Source: an uncultured Helicobacteraceae bacterium (GTDB taxonomy: Bacteria > Campylobacterota > Campylobacteria > Campylobacterales > Helicobacteraceae). Taken from it: 64,000 bases of DNA. The notes beneath the pieces were generated by a model. The model made no database searches and had not been told where the DNA came from. It saw only the letters and a list, made by a program, of their open reading frames with translations. The position numbers were made by a program, and so were the translations under genes. Below, one piece after another: positions 9,511-18,345 of the stretch (its first letter is position 1; every line of letters starts with the position of its first letter). The stretch lies in assembly GCA_944323755.1 (NCBI GenBank), contig CALUTR010000002.1:124001-188000 (forward strand), in the 5' to 3' direction.

Positions 9511-11058
9511 ATGAATTTAGAAAATGCCATAAATTATTCAGATTCTATACTTAGTTTGGCTGTGCCAATTTTTGTCATTGTTATGGTTTTTATTACACGA
9601 AAAGTAGCACTATCTTTACTACTTGGTATTGTGCTTGGTGGCGTGTTGTCATATTACCATCAGCCGTTAAATATATTGCTTTATGTGTATGAAAATATCT
9701 CATCAGTATTTTATTCATTTGATGATAGTGGTAATTTTAGTATTAGTTATAGCAGTGTGTATGTATTTGGATTTTTAATTTTGCTTGGTATTTTAACGCA
9801 GATTATACTTTATTCTGGCGCTATTAATTCATTTGTAAATTGGGCGCATAAGCGTGTTTCTAATCCAAAAAGTTCAGAATTCATTGCATTTATAGCTGGG
9901 ATTGTTATTTTTGTTGATGATTATTTTAATGCTTTGACAGTAGGGCAGATTAGTAAATCTTTAAATGATGCAAATAAGTCTAGTAGGGAGAGGTTGGCGT
10001 ATATTATAGATTCCACATCAGCACCGATTTGCATTCTTATGCCAATTAGTAGTTGGGGTGCTTATATTATTGGTGTTATGGATAAAGAAGTCCCTAAGAA
10101 TCTAGGTGATGGATTATTTTTACTTACAAATAGTATTTGGAGCAATTATTATGCTTGGTTTGCACTTTTAGCTGTTTTTTTAACCATTCTTTGGCAGATT
10201 AATCTTCCTTCTATGCAAAGAAATGTTAATGTAGATGTCAAGGATTTGCTAGATAAACACTATTTTGATGAAAAATCAAGTTCAATTTGGTTGCTTATTA
10301 TCCCGATATTTACATTGATGATTTCAATATCATCGATATTATTTTGGAGTGGATACAAGGCAAGTGATGAGCCAACTTTAATTAATATTTTAGCAAATAC
10401 AAATACAGCATTTTCTCTATTTTATGGTGGTTTAATTACCATTGTTATTAGTGTTTTAGTGAGTATTAAACACCTTAGATTATCATATACATATGAGATT
10501 ATTAAGCGAGGATTTTTAAGTATGCTGCCTGCTATTATCATTTTGGTATTGGCATGGTCTATTGGTCCTGTTATTCGAGATGATATGCAAACAGGAGTAT
10601 ATTTAGCAAATATTAGTAAAGAGTTTATGTCAAATGATTTTCTTTCACTTATCCCTGCAATATTATTTATTATTTCTGCATTTATTGCGTTTGCTACAGG
10701 GACAAGTTGGGGGACATTTGCTATTATGATACCAATTGGTGTTGGTATCATAAGTGCTTCAAATGGTGATGTAATGCTTGGAATTTCTGCAATTCTTGCT
10801 GGCGCTGTATTTGGTGATCATAGCTCTCTTATATCTGATACCACTATTTTATCAGCTACTGGAGCAGGTTGTTCTGTGCAGAGTCATTTTATTACGCAAT
10901 TACCATATGTAAGTAGTGTTGCAATTGTGTCATTGATTAGTTTTATCATAGCTGGAATCTTGGATAATATATTATCTGGATATATTTTTGGTGTATGTGG
11001 CATACTTGTGTTATTTTATGTGTATAAAAAATATTTTAGTAAGCCAATTATTTTATAA
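9511..11058 (+). CDS. NhaC-family Na+/H+ antiporter-like permease
   Basis: This 515-residue polytopic protein has about eleven hydrophobic helices. The conserved pair of motifs FVDDYFNALTVGQ and GAVFGDHSSLISDTT, each with buried acidic residues, and the SAPICILMPISSWG segment are typical of NhaC/YuiF-type antiporters. The role is probably exchange of Na+ or an organic ion for protons at the inner membrane; the substrate cannot be told from sequence. It begins 14 bases after ubiE and ends 14 bases before a convergent gene. Confidence 0.85.
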   Translation: MNLENAINYSDSILSLAVPIFVIVMVFITRKVALSLLLGIVLGGVLSYYHQPLNILLYVYENISSVFYSFDDSGNFSISYSSVYVFGFLILLGILTQIILYSGAINSFVNWAHKRVSNPKSSEFIAFIAGIVIFVDDYFNALTVGQISKSLNDANKSSRERLAYIIDSTSAPICILMPISSWGAYIIGVMDKEVPKNLGDGLFLLTNSIWSNYYAWFALLAVFLTILWQINLPSMQRNVNVDVKDLLDKHYFDEKSSSIWLLIIPIFTLMISISSILFWSGYKASDEPTLINILANTNTAFSLFYGGLITIVISVLVSIKHLRLSYTYEIIKRGFLSMLPAIIILVLAWSIGPVIRDDMQTGVYLANISKEFMSNDFLSLIPAILFIISAFIAFATGTSWGTFAIMIPIGVGIISASNGDVMLGISAILAGAVFGDHSSLISDTTILSATGAGCSVQSHFITQLPYVSSVAIVSLISFIIAGILDNILSGYIFGVCGILVLFYVYKKYFSKPIIL

Positions 11059-11072
11059 TTATCTACTAAAAT

Positions 11073-12740
11073 TTAAAATAAGAATCTTCCACCAACTCTT
11101 ATATCTATATAATTTGGTATTTTATATTTATTAATCTGCTCTGTAATAAGGCTTGATTGAATAGAAAAATCAAGAAAGCTTAATATATTCATACCACCTG
11201 TAAGTATAACTCCATATGGATTTGGTTTTAGATCTTGCATTGCACCAAACCTAAAATCTACATATGATGCATCAAATATTACACCACCTCCAACCATTTG
11301 ACTATATTTATTAGGGTCAAGCGTTGTATTTGGAATGATATCAATATCTGCTAGTATTGTAAATCGCCATATTTCTAGTCCAAGTCCTGCTCGTATTTGT
11401 TTATCTAGCACAAATTTTCCAATTGATGTATTAATTTTTGGAGTATTGAGATTTTTGCCTACAACACCAACAGAGAATCCAGCTATCTTATACAATGCAC
11501 CAAGATCAATGCCAAATGTATTGCTTTGTTTGATATTGTTTTTTAAATTAAAATCTAGTTTTAGATTATCTAGTGAGAATGTTTGATTCTGAAACATACT
11601 AGTTGCATTGATGTATTTTGCACTTATGCCAAGATATAAATCACCAGCAATAAATGGTATAGCTGTACCATATGCTATAGGCACTTCAACTAATGCAATA
11701 GTATTATTTCTTAAAGTATGTTTTGCATTTGGGTTGAGTATAGAGTTTGAATTATAATTACTTGAATCTGATGGCTTAAGCGAGATTCCGCCACCATCTA
11801 TATTGATTTCATAGTAATCATTACCATTTTGAATAATTAATTTATTGTATTTTTTATCCATTTCAAGACTTAAATGACCATTTATGTTTGCTAACATTCC
11901 AATACCAATACTTCCAAAACCTACTGGCATATGGAATGCCAATCCATTATTACTATGAATTTTTAAATGATTATTTTGCATAGAGTTTATTATTGTTTGA
12001 TAATCATCAATTAATTTATCAAGTGATTTATTTACACCATAGTCAATTTTAATTCCACCAATTTTACTTAATACATCATCTAATTTAACTTCATTACCAT
12101 TGCTTACTTCATTAATTATATCTATTAATCCAGGTATGTCATTGATGTTTCTTATAATATTGCCTATGATTCCTGTATCTACCCCACTATCTTGAGCTTT
12201 TGATATTGCATCATCTAGATCTTGCTTGATTTGAATAATTTTATCTATATTATTTGGATCTTTTAGTTTATTTATAGAATCTTCTATACTATTAGAGCCT
12301 CCAATAATTTTATCTAGATAATCTTTCAAGCTTTGAGTATCGCTTATTCCATTGCCTAAGTTTTTTAATATATCTCCTAGTTGTCCTGCACTTTGAAATG
12401 ATTTCATATCAAATGCTGATATTGGTATTGCTTGATTTGTAGATTTTTGTTGCTTTATGCCTATTATTTTTGTTATTTCTTTTGGAAAATTTTGAATATT
12501 TTGATAGTCGATATTTGCAAGTTCAGCTAAATTATTTTCTGCAAATCCAGCACCAAAGCTATATGCTATATTAAAATTATTATTTACACCAAGTATCGCT
12601 GGATTGTAATGTATAGCCCAGCTATTTTTTGTATATGCGACACCAGCACCACCAACGCTTGCAGGAGTATTTCCTATGATATCAAACTCTAATGCATTAG
12701 CCAAACCAATACTAATTAAAATAATAGATATCTTTTTCAT
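11073..12740 (-). CDS. TraF-like/FadL-fold outer-membrane protein with a large inserted helical segment
   Basis: This 555-residue exported protein has a signal peptide (residues 1-16, ending at ANA). The mature start carries GNTPASVGGAGVAYTKNSWA and HYNPAILG, typical of the conjugal TraF / PorV-like barrel family common in Campylobacterota, and the protein ends in an aromatic residue (GGRFLF). Compared with its neighbour it has an extra segment of about 165 residues (roughly 80-260), rich in Asp, Ile, Lys and Asn and probably helical. The two genes are tandem with 10 bases between them and clearly paralogous. The transported or bound ligand is unknown. Confidence 0.8.
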   Translation of the reverse strand: MKKISIILISIGLANALEFDIIGNTPASVGGAGVAYTKNSWAIHYNPAILGVNNNFNIAYSFGAGFAENNLAELANIDYQNIQNFPKEITKIIGIKQQKSTNQAIPISAFDMKSFQSAGQLGDILKNLGNGISDTQSLKDYLDKIIGGSNSIEDSINKLKDPNNIDKIIQIKQDLDDAISKAQDSGVDTGIIGNIIRNINDIPGLIDIINEVSNGNEVKLDDVLSKIGGIKIDYGVNKSLDKLIDDYQTIINSMQNNHLKIHSNNGLAFHMPVGFGSIGIGMLANINGHLSLEMDKKYNKLIIQNGNDYYEINIDGGGISLKPSDSSNYNSNSILNPNAKHTLRNNTIALVEVPIAYGTAIPFIAGDLYLGISAKYINATSMFQNQTFSLDNLKLDFNLKNNIKQSNTFGIDLGALYKIAGFSVGVVGKNLNTPKINTSIGKFVLDKQIRAGLGLEIWRFTILADIDIIPNTTLDPNKYSQMVGGGVIFDASYVDFRFGAMQDLKPNPYGVILTGGMNILSFLDFSIQSSLITEQINKYKIPNYIDIRVGGRFLF

Positions 12741-12750
12741 TTATATCTCC

Positions 12751-13860
12751 TTAAAAGCTAAATCCTCCACCAATCTTTATGCCAAATTCAGTTGGTATTT
12801 TTCTGCTACTATGTGTTGTATTCGTGTTAGAAAATAATGATACATCTATTACTTTAAATCCAAGACCACCATATATAAGCACACCTTCAGATCCATTTGC
12901 AATATTTTTTGCTAAACCAAGCTTTATATCCATAAATGTTAGATCTACTGCTCCGCCAAATGATATGTATTGAACTTTCTTTTTATCCATTCCATTATCA
13001 AGACCTCTAAATTCTGTATTTTCTTTTAAATCTAAATCAAGCGCCAATGTTGTCAATGGGATGATTCCAGTGGATATGCCAAATCTATATTGTGGATCTA
13101 ATCTAAATTTTTCACTACCCATTGTGTTTATATTTGGTGTATTTAGATTTTTTCCTACTACACCAACTACAAGTGCATTGAATGGTAGAGAATAAGATAA
13201 TCCAACATCTACGCCAAATGCATTTGTATTTACTCCATTTTTAGCATCAAATACTTTGTCAAATGCATCTTGAATAAAATTATTGCCACTAAAAGACTGG
13301 TTTATTAAACTATGTTTTGCATTTATATATTTAGCACTTACACCGACGTTAAAACTACCAAATGAGCTAAAAATATTTAATGAGTAGCTTAATGGTATTT
13401 CTGCTAAATCTAAGCTATTCATAATAATTCTAGTATTTATACTATTTCCATTTACATTTCCATTAGCAATGAAGTTTATAGTTCCTATTTTTGTATAAAA
13501 TAACCCAATACCAATAGCTGAAGAAAATATTCCACCAAGTGGAATTGGGACTTGTATAGCCAAACCATTCTCTGATGTTACATTTAGACTATTATCATTT
13601 AAAAAGTTTTTCACAGTATTTATATTAGGATTTGATAGTTCACTTATATTGTATTCTTTATATCTAGCACCAAATGAATATCCAACCTTCAATCCAGTAT
13701 CAACTCCTAGTAATGCGGGATTGTAATATGCACTAAATGGATTTGAGCTAAGTGCGACACCACTGCCACCCATACCAAAAGCTTTGTTGCCCATATAGCC
13801 AAACTCTAAAGCATTAATACTTGCTCCAAAAAACATACAAGTTAGTAAGATTTTTTTCAT
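12751..13860 (-). CDS. TraF-like outer-membrane protein (short paralogue)
   Basis: This 369-residue exported barrel protein has a signal peptide ending near INA and the mature motif GNKAFGMGGSGVALSS followed by YYNPALLG. The C-terminus is GGGFSF, with the terminal Phe expected for Bam-dependent insertion. It matches the downstream gene in the first 75 residues and throughout the C-terminal two thirds (shared VVGKNLNTP and AKYINA motifs), but lacks that gene's inserted segment. ATG 13860 with AGGA upstream is preferred over TTG 13863. It is the first gene of a two-gene unit. Confidence 0.8.
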   Translation of the reverse strand: MKKILLTCMFFGASINALEFGYMGNKAFGMGGSGVALSSNPFSAYYNPALLGVDTGLKVGYSFGARYKEYNISELSNPNINTVKNFLNDNSLNVTSENGLAIQVPIPLGGIFSSAIGIGLFYTKIGTINFIANGNVNGNSINTRIIMNSLDLAEIPLSYSLNIFSSFGSFNVGVSAKYINAKHSLINQSFSGNNFIQDAFDKVFDAKNGVNTNAFGVDVGLSYSLPFNALVVGVVGKNLNTPNINTMGSEKFRLDPQYRFGISTGIIPLTTLALDLDLKENTEFRGLDNGMDKKKVQYISFGGAVDLTFMDIKLGLAKNIANGSEGVLIYGGLGFKVIDVSLFSNTNTTHSSRKIPTEFGIKIGGGFSF

Positions 13861-13885
13861 CAATTATCCTTAATTTTGTCAAAAA

Positions 13886-14299
13886 CTACTTTGCGATTAA
13901 TACAGGAATTGGAGACGCGCTTATAAATAAATCTTGATGAGAATTAAAGATTCTATGTAAGATAGATTGCTCACTTTCTCCAATAACTAACAAATCATAA
14001 TCATTCGCAAAATTTATTAATATATCCGCTGCATTACCTTTTTTTACTACTTTTTTTACATTTATTTTGTGTTGCATGAATTTGTTCTCAAATTCTTTTA
14101 ATAAATCGTCTGATTCAATATCTTCTTCAATTTTATTACCACAATCATAGATTCCACTTTCTGCATACACAATAACCTCTGAAATCACATGTAATAATGT
14201 AATTTCAAATTCACTTATACCTTTAAATAAATTTATGAGACAATCTACAGCTTTTTTACACTCCTTAGTATCGCTAACACCAAATAGAATTTTTTTCAT
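13886..14299 (-). CDS. Universal stress protein family (UspA-like)
   Basis: This 137-residue single-domain protein starts KKILFGVSDTKE and ends SPIPVLIAK, with LLVIGESEQS in between, matching the UspA alpha/beta fold. The usual nucleotide motif GxxG-x9-G(S/T) is degraded (GESEQS), so ATP binding is doubtful. GGAG six bases before ATG 14299 decides the start over an upstream ATG at 14311. It is the last gene of the selA operon, directly after moeA, and may report on anaerobic or respiratory stress; that is inference. Confidence 0.82.
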   Translation of the reverse strand: MKKILFGVSDTKECKKAVDCLINLFKGISEFEITLLHVISEVIVYAESGIYDCGNKIEEDIESDDLLKEFENKFMQHKINVKKVVKKGNAADILINFANDYDLLVIGESEQSILHRIFNSHQDLFISASPIPVLIAK

Positions 14300-14310
14300 A
14301 GCAAACTCCA

Positions 14311-15540
14311 TTATTCATTAAAGATATTATTAATTTTATCAAAAAAATATGGTGTGTATAAAATGATTTTTATTTTAGAATCTTTTTTTACTATGTTTTT
14401 ATTGTTGATAATTGCAAATGCATTACTTTTTAGCAATGGGGCGATTTGTGCTCCTTGATATTTACCATTATTGTATGCTAAGAACTCTCCATTGTCATAA
14501 TATCCTAATATGATATGAGAAGTGTTGTTTGTGGTTTTAAAGTCATTTTTGTTGATAGCTATCATTGGTTTTAGATATAAATCATCGCTACCATTAAATT
14601 TTTGTATTAAAAATGGTAGATGTAGCATACATTGTATAAAAGCAGCTATTGGGTTTCCAGGAAGTGATAATATAAATTTATCATTTTTTGTAGAAAATAT
14701 CACTGGGCGACCAGGTTTTATATTTGTAGAATCAAGTAAAACATTAGCTTTAATATTTGCTAATACTTTATGCATATAGTCTTTTTCTCCTACACTTACT
14801 CCGCCACTTGTGATAACTATATCATATTTATTTAGAGATTCTTGGATTTTGCTTTGTATGGTCTTTTCTTTATCATTTAAGATTCCACCATATTTTATTT
14901 TGCAATTTAAATCACTAAAAAGAGATTTGATAAAGTATGAATTAATATCATAAATCTGATTTTCATTTAATTTTGTATTAATGTTTGCTATTTCATTGCC
15001 GCTACCAAATATGATAATTTTAACTTTCTTTTTTACTTTGATTTTATTTATTCCTTGTGATGCAAGAAGTGCTATATTTTGTGCATTGAGTTTTGTGCCA
15101 CTATGTAGGATTTTTGTGCCACTTTTATAATCCTCACCTTTAAATTTTATACATTGATTCATATTTGGGGATATTTCTAAAGTTAATTTATTATCTATCA
15201 ATTTTGTATGCTCTTTTGGGATTACAGCTTGTGCATTATTTGGAATTTTTGCTCCAGTAGTGATTTTTATTGCTTCATTATTATTAATGTTTAGATTCTT
15301 CCTATCGCCAGCAAATGTTATATCTTTTATCTTATATTCATTAAATCCAAGTCTTAATGCATATCCATCCATTGCGGAATTATCATATCTTGGAATATTA
15401 TATTTTGATTTTATATCTTGACTTAAAATTCTATTTAATGCTTTATTGATCTTTATTGTTTTTTCTTTTTTTTGCGTTACTTTTAATGTTTCTAAAAGAT
15501 TGAAGAAATCATTTAAATTTACCATTTTTAGTGTATTCAT
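14311..15540 (-). CDS. moeA: Molybdopterin molybdotransferase
   Basis: MoeA inserts molybdate into adenylylated molybdopterin to finish the molybdenum cofactor. The 409-residue protein has RYDNSAMDGYA, GDYKSGTKIL-type domain II motifs, the MogA-like TSGGVSVGEKDYM, and KPGRPVIFS with LPGNPIAAF. AAGGAG lies correctly before the ATG. It sits 9 bases after the cysteine-desulfurase-like gene in an operon with selA and selB. Formate dehydrogenase needs both molybdopterin and selenocysteine, which would explain the grouping. Confidence 0.94.
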   Translation of the reverse strand: MNTLKMVNLNDFFNLLETLKVTQKKEKTIKINKALNRILSQDIKSKYNIPRYDNSAMDGYALRLGFNEYKIKDITFAGDRKNLNINNNEAIKITTGAKIPNNAQAVIPKEHTKLIDNKLTLEISPNMNQCIKFKGEDYKSGTKILHSGTKLNAQNIALLASQGINKIKVKKKVKIIIFGSGNEIANINTKLNENQIYDINSYFIKSLFSDLNCKIKYGGILNDKEKTIQSKIQESLNKYDIVITSGGVSVGEKDYMHKVLANIKANVLLDSTNIKPGRPVIFSTKNDKFILSLPGNPIAAFIQCMLHLPFLIQKFNGSDDLYLKPMIAINKNDFKTTNNTSHIILGYYDNGEFLAYNNGKYQGAQIAPLLKSNAFAIINNKNIVKKDSKIKIILYTPYFFDKINNIFNE

Positions 15541-15549
15541 TATATCTCC

Positions 15550-16521
15550 TTAGAATTCCATCAATCTTATCATTTTATAGCTTTGCGTGATTTTTGATAC
15601 AATCATATCGATATTACTAATTGTATCAAATGTAATGGCACATAATTCTCGTGCTTTCACTTCTCCAAATCCAAGTGATAGCAAAACAAAAGATGGTTTT
15701 ATAAATCCAAGATAACATTCTTGTGAGCTTTGGATATAAATATCATCAAGATATAGATTTTGTATTAGATTTCTTGTATTTATGTGTTTTAGGCGTAATG
15801 GAAGTGTATTGCTTGCAAAGTTTTTTGAAAATAGATCTATATCATCGCCAAGTTCTTTTTTTAATCGTTTATATAATTCAATATTTGTAGAATCTGTTTG
15901 CACTTTATATTCTAATGCGTGATAAAATGCCTCACTAAAGTTTTTTTTATATAGGTTTGAAGTGTATTGTTTATCACTTATTATTAAGCCCATTGTATTT
16001 AGTAAGCCAAATGTAGCACCATTGATAAAATAAATATGAGACCTTGGCAACTCCATATTTAATCTAAATGAGTAGCTAATATCAACTGCTAGTGTTGCAT
16101 TAGATACTCCATCGATTTGATTAATGCTAAAAATATCCTCATTAATTACTGGTAATATGATCAAAGTATTAGAATCTGCATCTTTATCGATTTTACTAAT
16201 ATCTAAATCTTGAAGTGGAATAATATGTGATTTTATCGTATTTTTTAGAAGCGTAATTGCTTGTCTTATCTCATAATGTAATGATGTGGTGTAATATATT
16301 TCTTTAAAATTTAAAAAAAATTCTACAAATCCAGCACTAGAAAAGCTAAAAGGCAGGGCATAGTTTTTATTGAACTTTTCTCTAAGCTTTTCTCTAAATG
16401 TTTCATCTTTATGCTTTTTTATTGCAATTGAATCAAAATTAAAATCAGGCATTAACAACTCTAGCGCTTCTTTGTTTATTTTTGGATTCTGTAAAAAATC
16501 TAAATGAATTTCTTTTTCCAT
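15550..16521 (-). CDS. Degenerate NifS/IscS-like (aminotransferase class V) protein lacking the PLP lysine
   Basis: This 323-residue protein is a cysteine desulfurase fold by eye alignment to NifS. IHLDFLQNP corresponds to the YLDNNATT start, TTSLHYEI to the EHPAV histidine region (His82), LAVDISYS to the TDAVQ aspartate (Asp147), INGATFGLLNTMGLI to SGHKLxxPKGVG, and SSQECYLGFIKPSFVLLSLG to the SSGSAC...PSHV active-site loop (Cys269). At the PLP-binding lysine position the residue is Thr170. A cysteine is kept but the cofactor anchor is lost, so normal desulfurase chemistry is unlikely. It lies 3 bases after selB and 9 before moeA. Possible roles are sulfur or selenium carriage, or a scaffold (inference). 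Confidence 0.7.
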   Translation of the reverse strand: MEKEIHLDFLQNPKINKEALELLMPDFNFDSIAIKKHKDETFREKLREKFNKNYALPFSFSSAGFVEFFLNFKEIYYTTSLHYEIRQAITLLKNTIKSHIIPLQDLDISKIDKDADSNTLIILPVINEDIFSINQIDGVSNATLAVDISYSFRLNMELPRSHIYFINGATFGLLNTMGLIISDKQYTSNLYKKNFSEAFYHALEYKVQTDSTNIELYKRLKKELGDDIDLFSKNFASNTLPLRLKHINTRNLIQNLYLDDIYIQSSQECYLGFIKPSFVLLSLGFGEVKARELCAITFDTISNIDMIVSKITQSYKMIRLMEF

Positions 16522-16524
16522 TTT

Positions 16525-18345
16525 TTACCTTAGTGTTCTTTTATTTTCATCTTTTTTTATATCACCATAATTATCTAAATAATCTAAATATGCAATGATA
16601 TATTTCCTGCTTATATCATAATGTTTTTTAAATATATTAACATCGATATATCCTTCATTTTTGATGATTTCTCTTAAAGATTGCATTATTTTGTTTAATT
16701 CGGTTGTTAGTATAAATAAATTATGGCTTAGGCGTATTACTCTTTTTGTTTTTGTGAGATTTTTTAATACATCATCACCAAGTTTTTTATCTATATTTAA
16801 AATATCATATATATTGTATGGTGCAAGTGGTGTGATTCCTCCATTTTGTAATTCTTTTATAATCTGTTCTTTTGCATATGAAAAAATATCATCAATCTTA
16901 CTATTTGAACTTATATATAAATTAGGTGCAGAGCTTTTAATGATGCCATTTAACTCCAATTCTTTAATAATTTCTTTATTAAATGCTAGAGAGCTCCATT
17001 TTATTTGATTATTGATACTGCTTGCACTAAATATTGCATTTTTGTTTTTTTCTATGAGATGTATTATTGTATTTTTGATTATTTTTTTAGATTCTAGATT
17101 GTATATGACAAATTCATCTTCATCTATAAATACATCGCTAATTTTTTTTGCTATTTCTATACTTTCATTTGATGTAAGGTTGAATCGTTGCAATGATTGA
17201 ATAAGTCCAAATCCACATTTATGCACATCTATTAACACTTTAAAAGCATTTTTGAAATCATCATTATATAAATGATTTAAATATTGTATTTTTTGTGGTT
17301 TTTTCATTGGATCTGTTATTGGGTTTAGTATCATTCCGCCACCTATAGTTTTGGCATTATCCCTTAAAACAAATCTCTCTTTAAAAATACTAAATATCAC
17401 CTCATCTAGCTTTATTGTCGCAAAAATCACATCATTTGATTCTGCTAAGATATTTATCGTTGCATTGATTTTCTTAGCACCAATGAAAAAAACAGCATTT
17501 TGATTATTTATAATTTTTGATATAGGAAATATCACACAATCAACTTTATCAAATCCTCTTAATACCCCCTTTTTACTTAGCAACATTCCCTTTTTGATGT
17601 CTTGATTTGGTATATTGATATTTAATGCGATTCTTTGTGCTATGGTAGCGCTATCTATTTCATTATCATGATTTTGTATATTTTTTATTATTGTTTCTTT
17701 ACCTAGATCACATATCAAAATTTTTTCATTTTTTGATATTTTGCCACTTAGCATAGTCCCTGTTACAATGCTGCCAAATCCTTTCTTGCTAAATACTCTA
17801 TCAATATAGTATCTAAAAAACTTCCCATCATCTTTTTTATTGGATTCTAGTTTGCTTAGTATGGATTTTGCATTATCTATTAAACATTGGTTATGTATGG
17901 AAAATTCACTTATCTCTATCATATCTAGATGTAGTTTTTTAAACAAATCTTGTATGTTGTTTTTTACTTCAAGGATTCTATTTTCATCAACTAGATCACT
18001 TTTGCTTATAAAAACTAGAATTTTATTTATACCTAATAATCTTGCAATATTTAAATGCTCTATACTTTGCTCCATAACCCCATCATCAGCAGCCACAATA
18101 AGACATAATATATCTATACCAAACGCACCTGAAATCATATTTTTTACCAATTTCTCGTGTCCTGGCACATCAATAAATGATATGTGATTATTACCTAAAA
18201 TGATATTTGAAAAGCTAATATCAATAGTCATACCCCTTTCTTTTTCATCACTTCTTATATCGCCATCATAATTATTAATAGCTTTAATAAAAGATGTTTT
18301 ACCATGATCAATATGCCCTGATAATCCTATGATTAAATTATTCAT
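16525..18345 (-). CDS. selB: Selenocysteine-specific translation elongation factor
   Basis: SelB is a GTPase that brings Sec-tRNA to UGA codons marked by a SECIS hairpin. The protein (606 residues from ATG 18345) begins with the P-loop GHIDHGKTSF, followed by ERGMTIDISF, DVPGHEKLV and ISKSD, then beta-barrel domains, and ends in winged-helix repeats (from about residue 370) that bind the SECIS. Length and order match bacterial SelB. An upstream ATG at 18360 is possible; both starts overlap the 3' end of selA. It requires selC (19757-19854) and a SelD, which is not in this window. Confidence 0.95.
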   Translation of the reverse strand: MNNLIIGLSGHIDHGKTSFIKAINNYDGDIRSDEKERGMTIDISFSNIILGNNHISFIDVPGHEKLVKNMISGAFGIDILCLIVAADDGVMEQSIEHLNIARLLGINKILVFISKSDLVDENRILEVKNNIQDLFKKLHLDMIEISEFSIHNQCLIDNAKSILSKLESNKKDDGKFFRYYIDRVFSKKGFGSIVTGTMLSGKISKNEKILICDLGKETIIKNIQNHDNEIDSATIAQRIALNINIPNQDIKKGMLLSKKGVLRGFDKVDCVIFPISKIINNQNAVFFIGAKKINATINILAESNDVIFATIKLDEVIFSIFKERFVLRDNAKTIGGGMILNPITDPMKKPQKIQYLNHLYNDDFKNAFKVLIDVHKCGFGLIQSLQRFNLTSNESIEIAKKISDVFIDEDEFVIYNLESKKIIKNTIIHLIEKNKNAIFSASSINNQIKWSSLAFNKEIIKELELNGIIKSSAPNLYISSNSKIDDIFSYAKEQIIKELQNGGITPLAPYNIYDILNIDKKLGDDVLKNLTKTKRVIRLSHNLFILTTELNKIMQSLREIIKNEGYIDVNIFKKHYDISRKYIIAYLDYLDNYGDIKKDENKRTLR

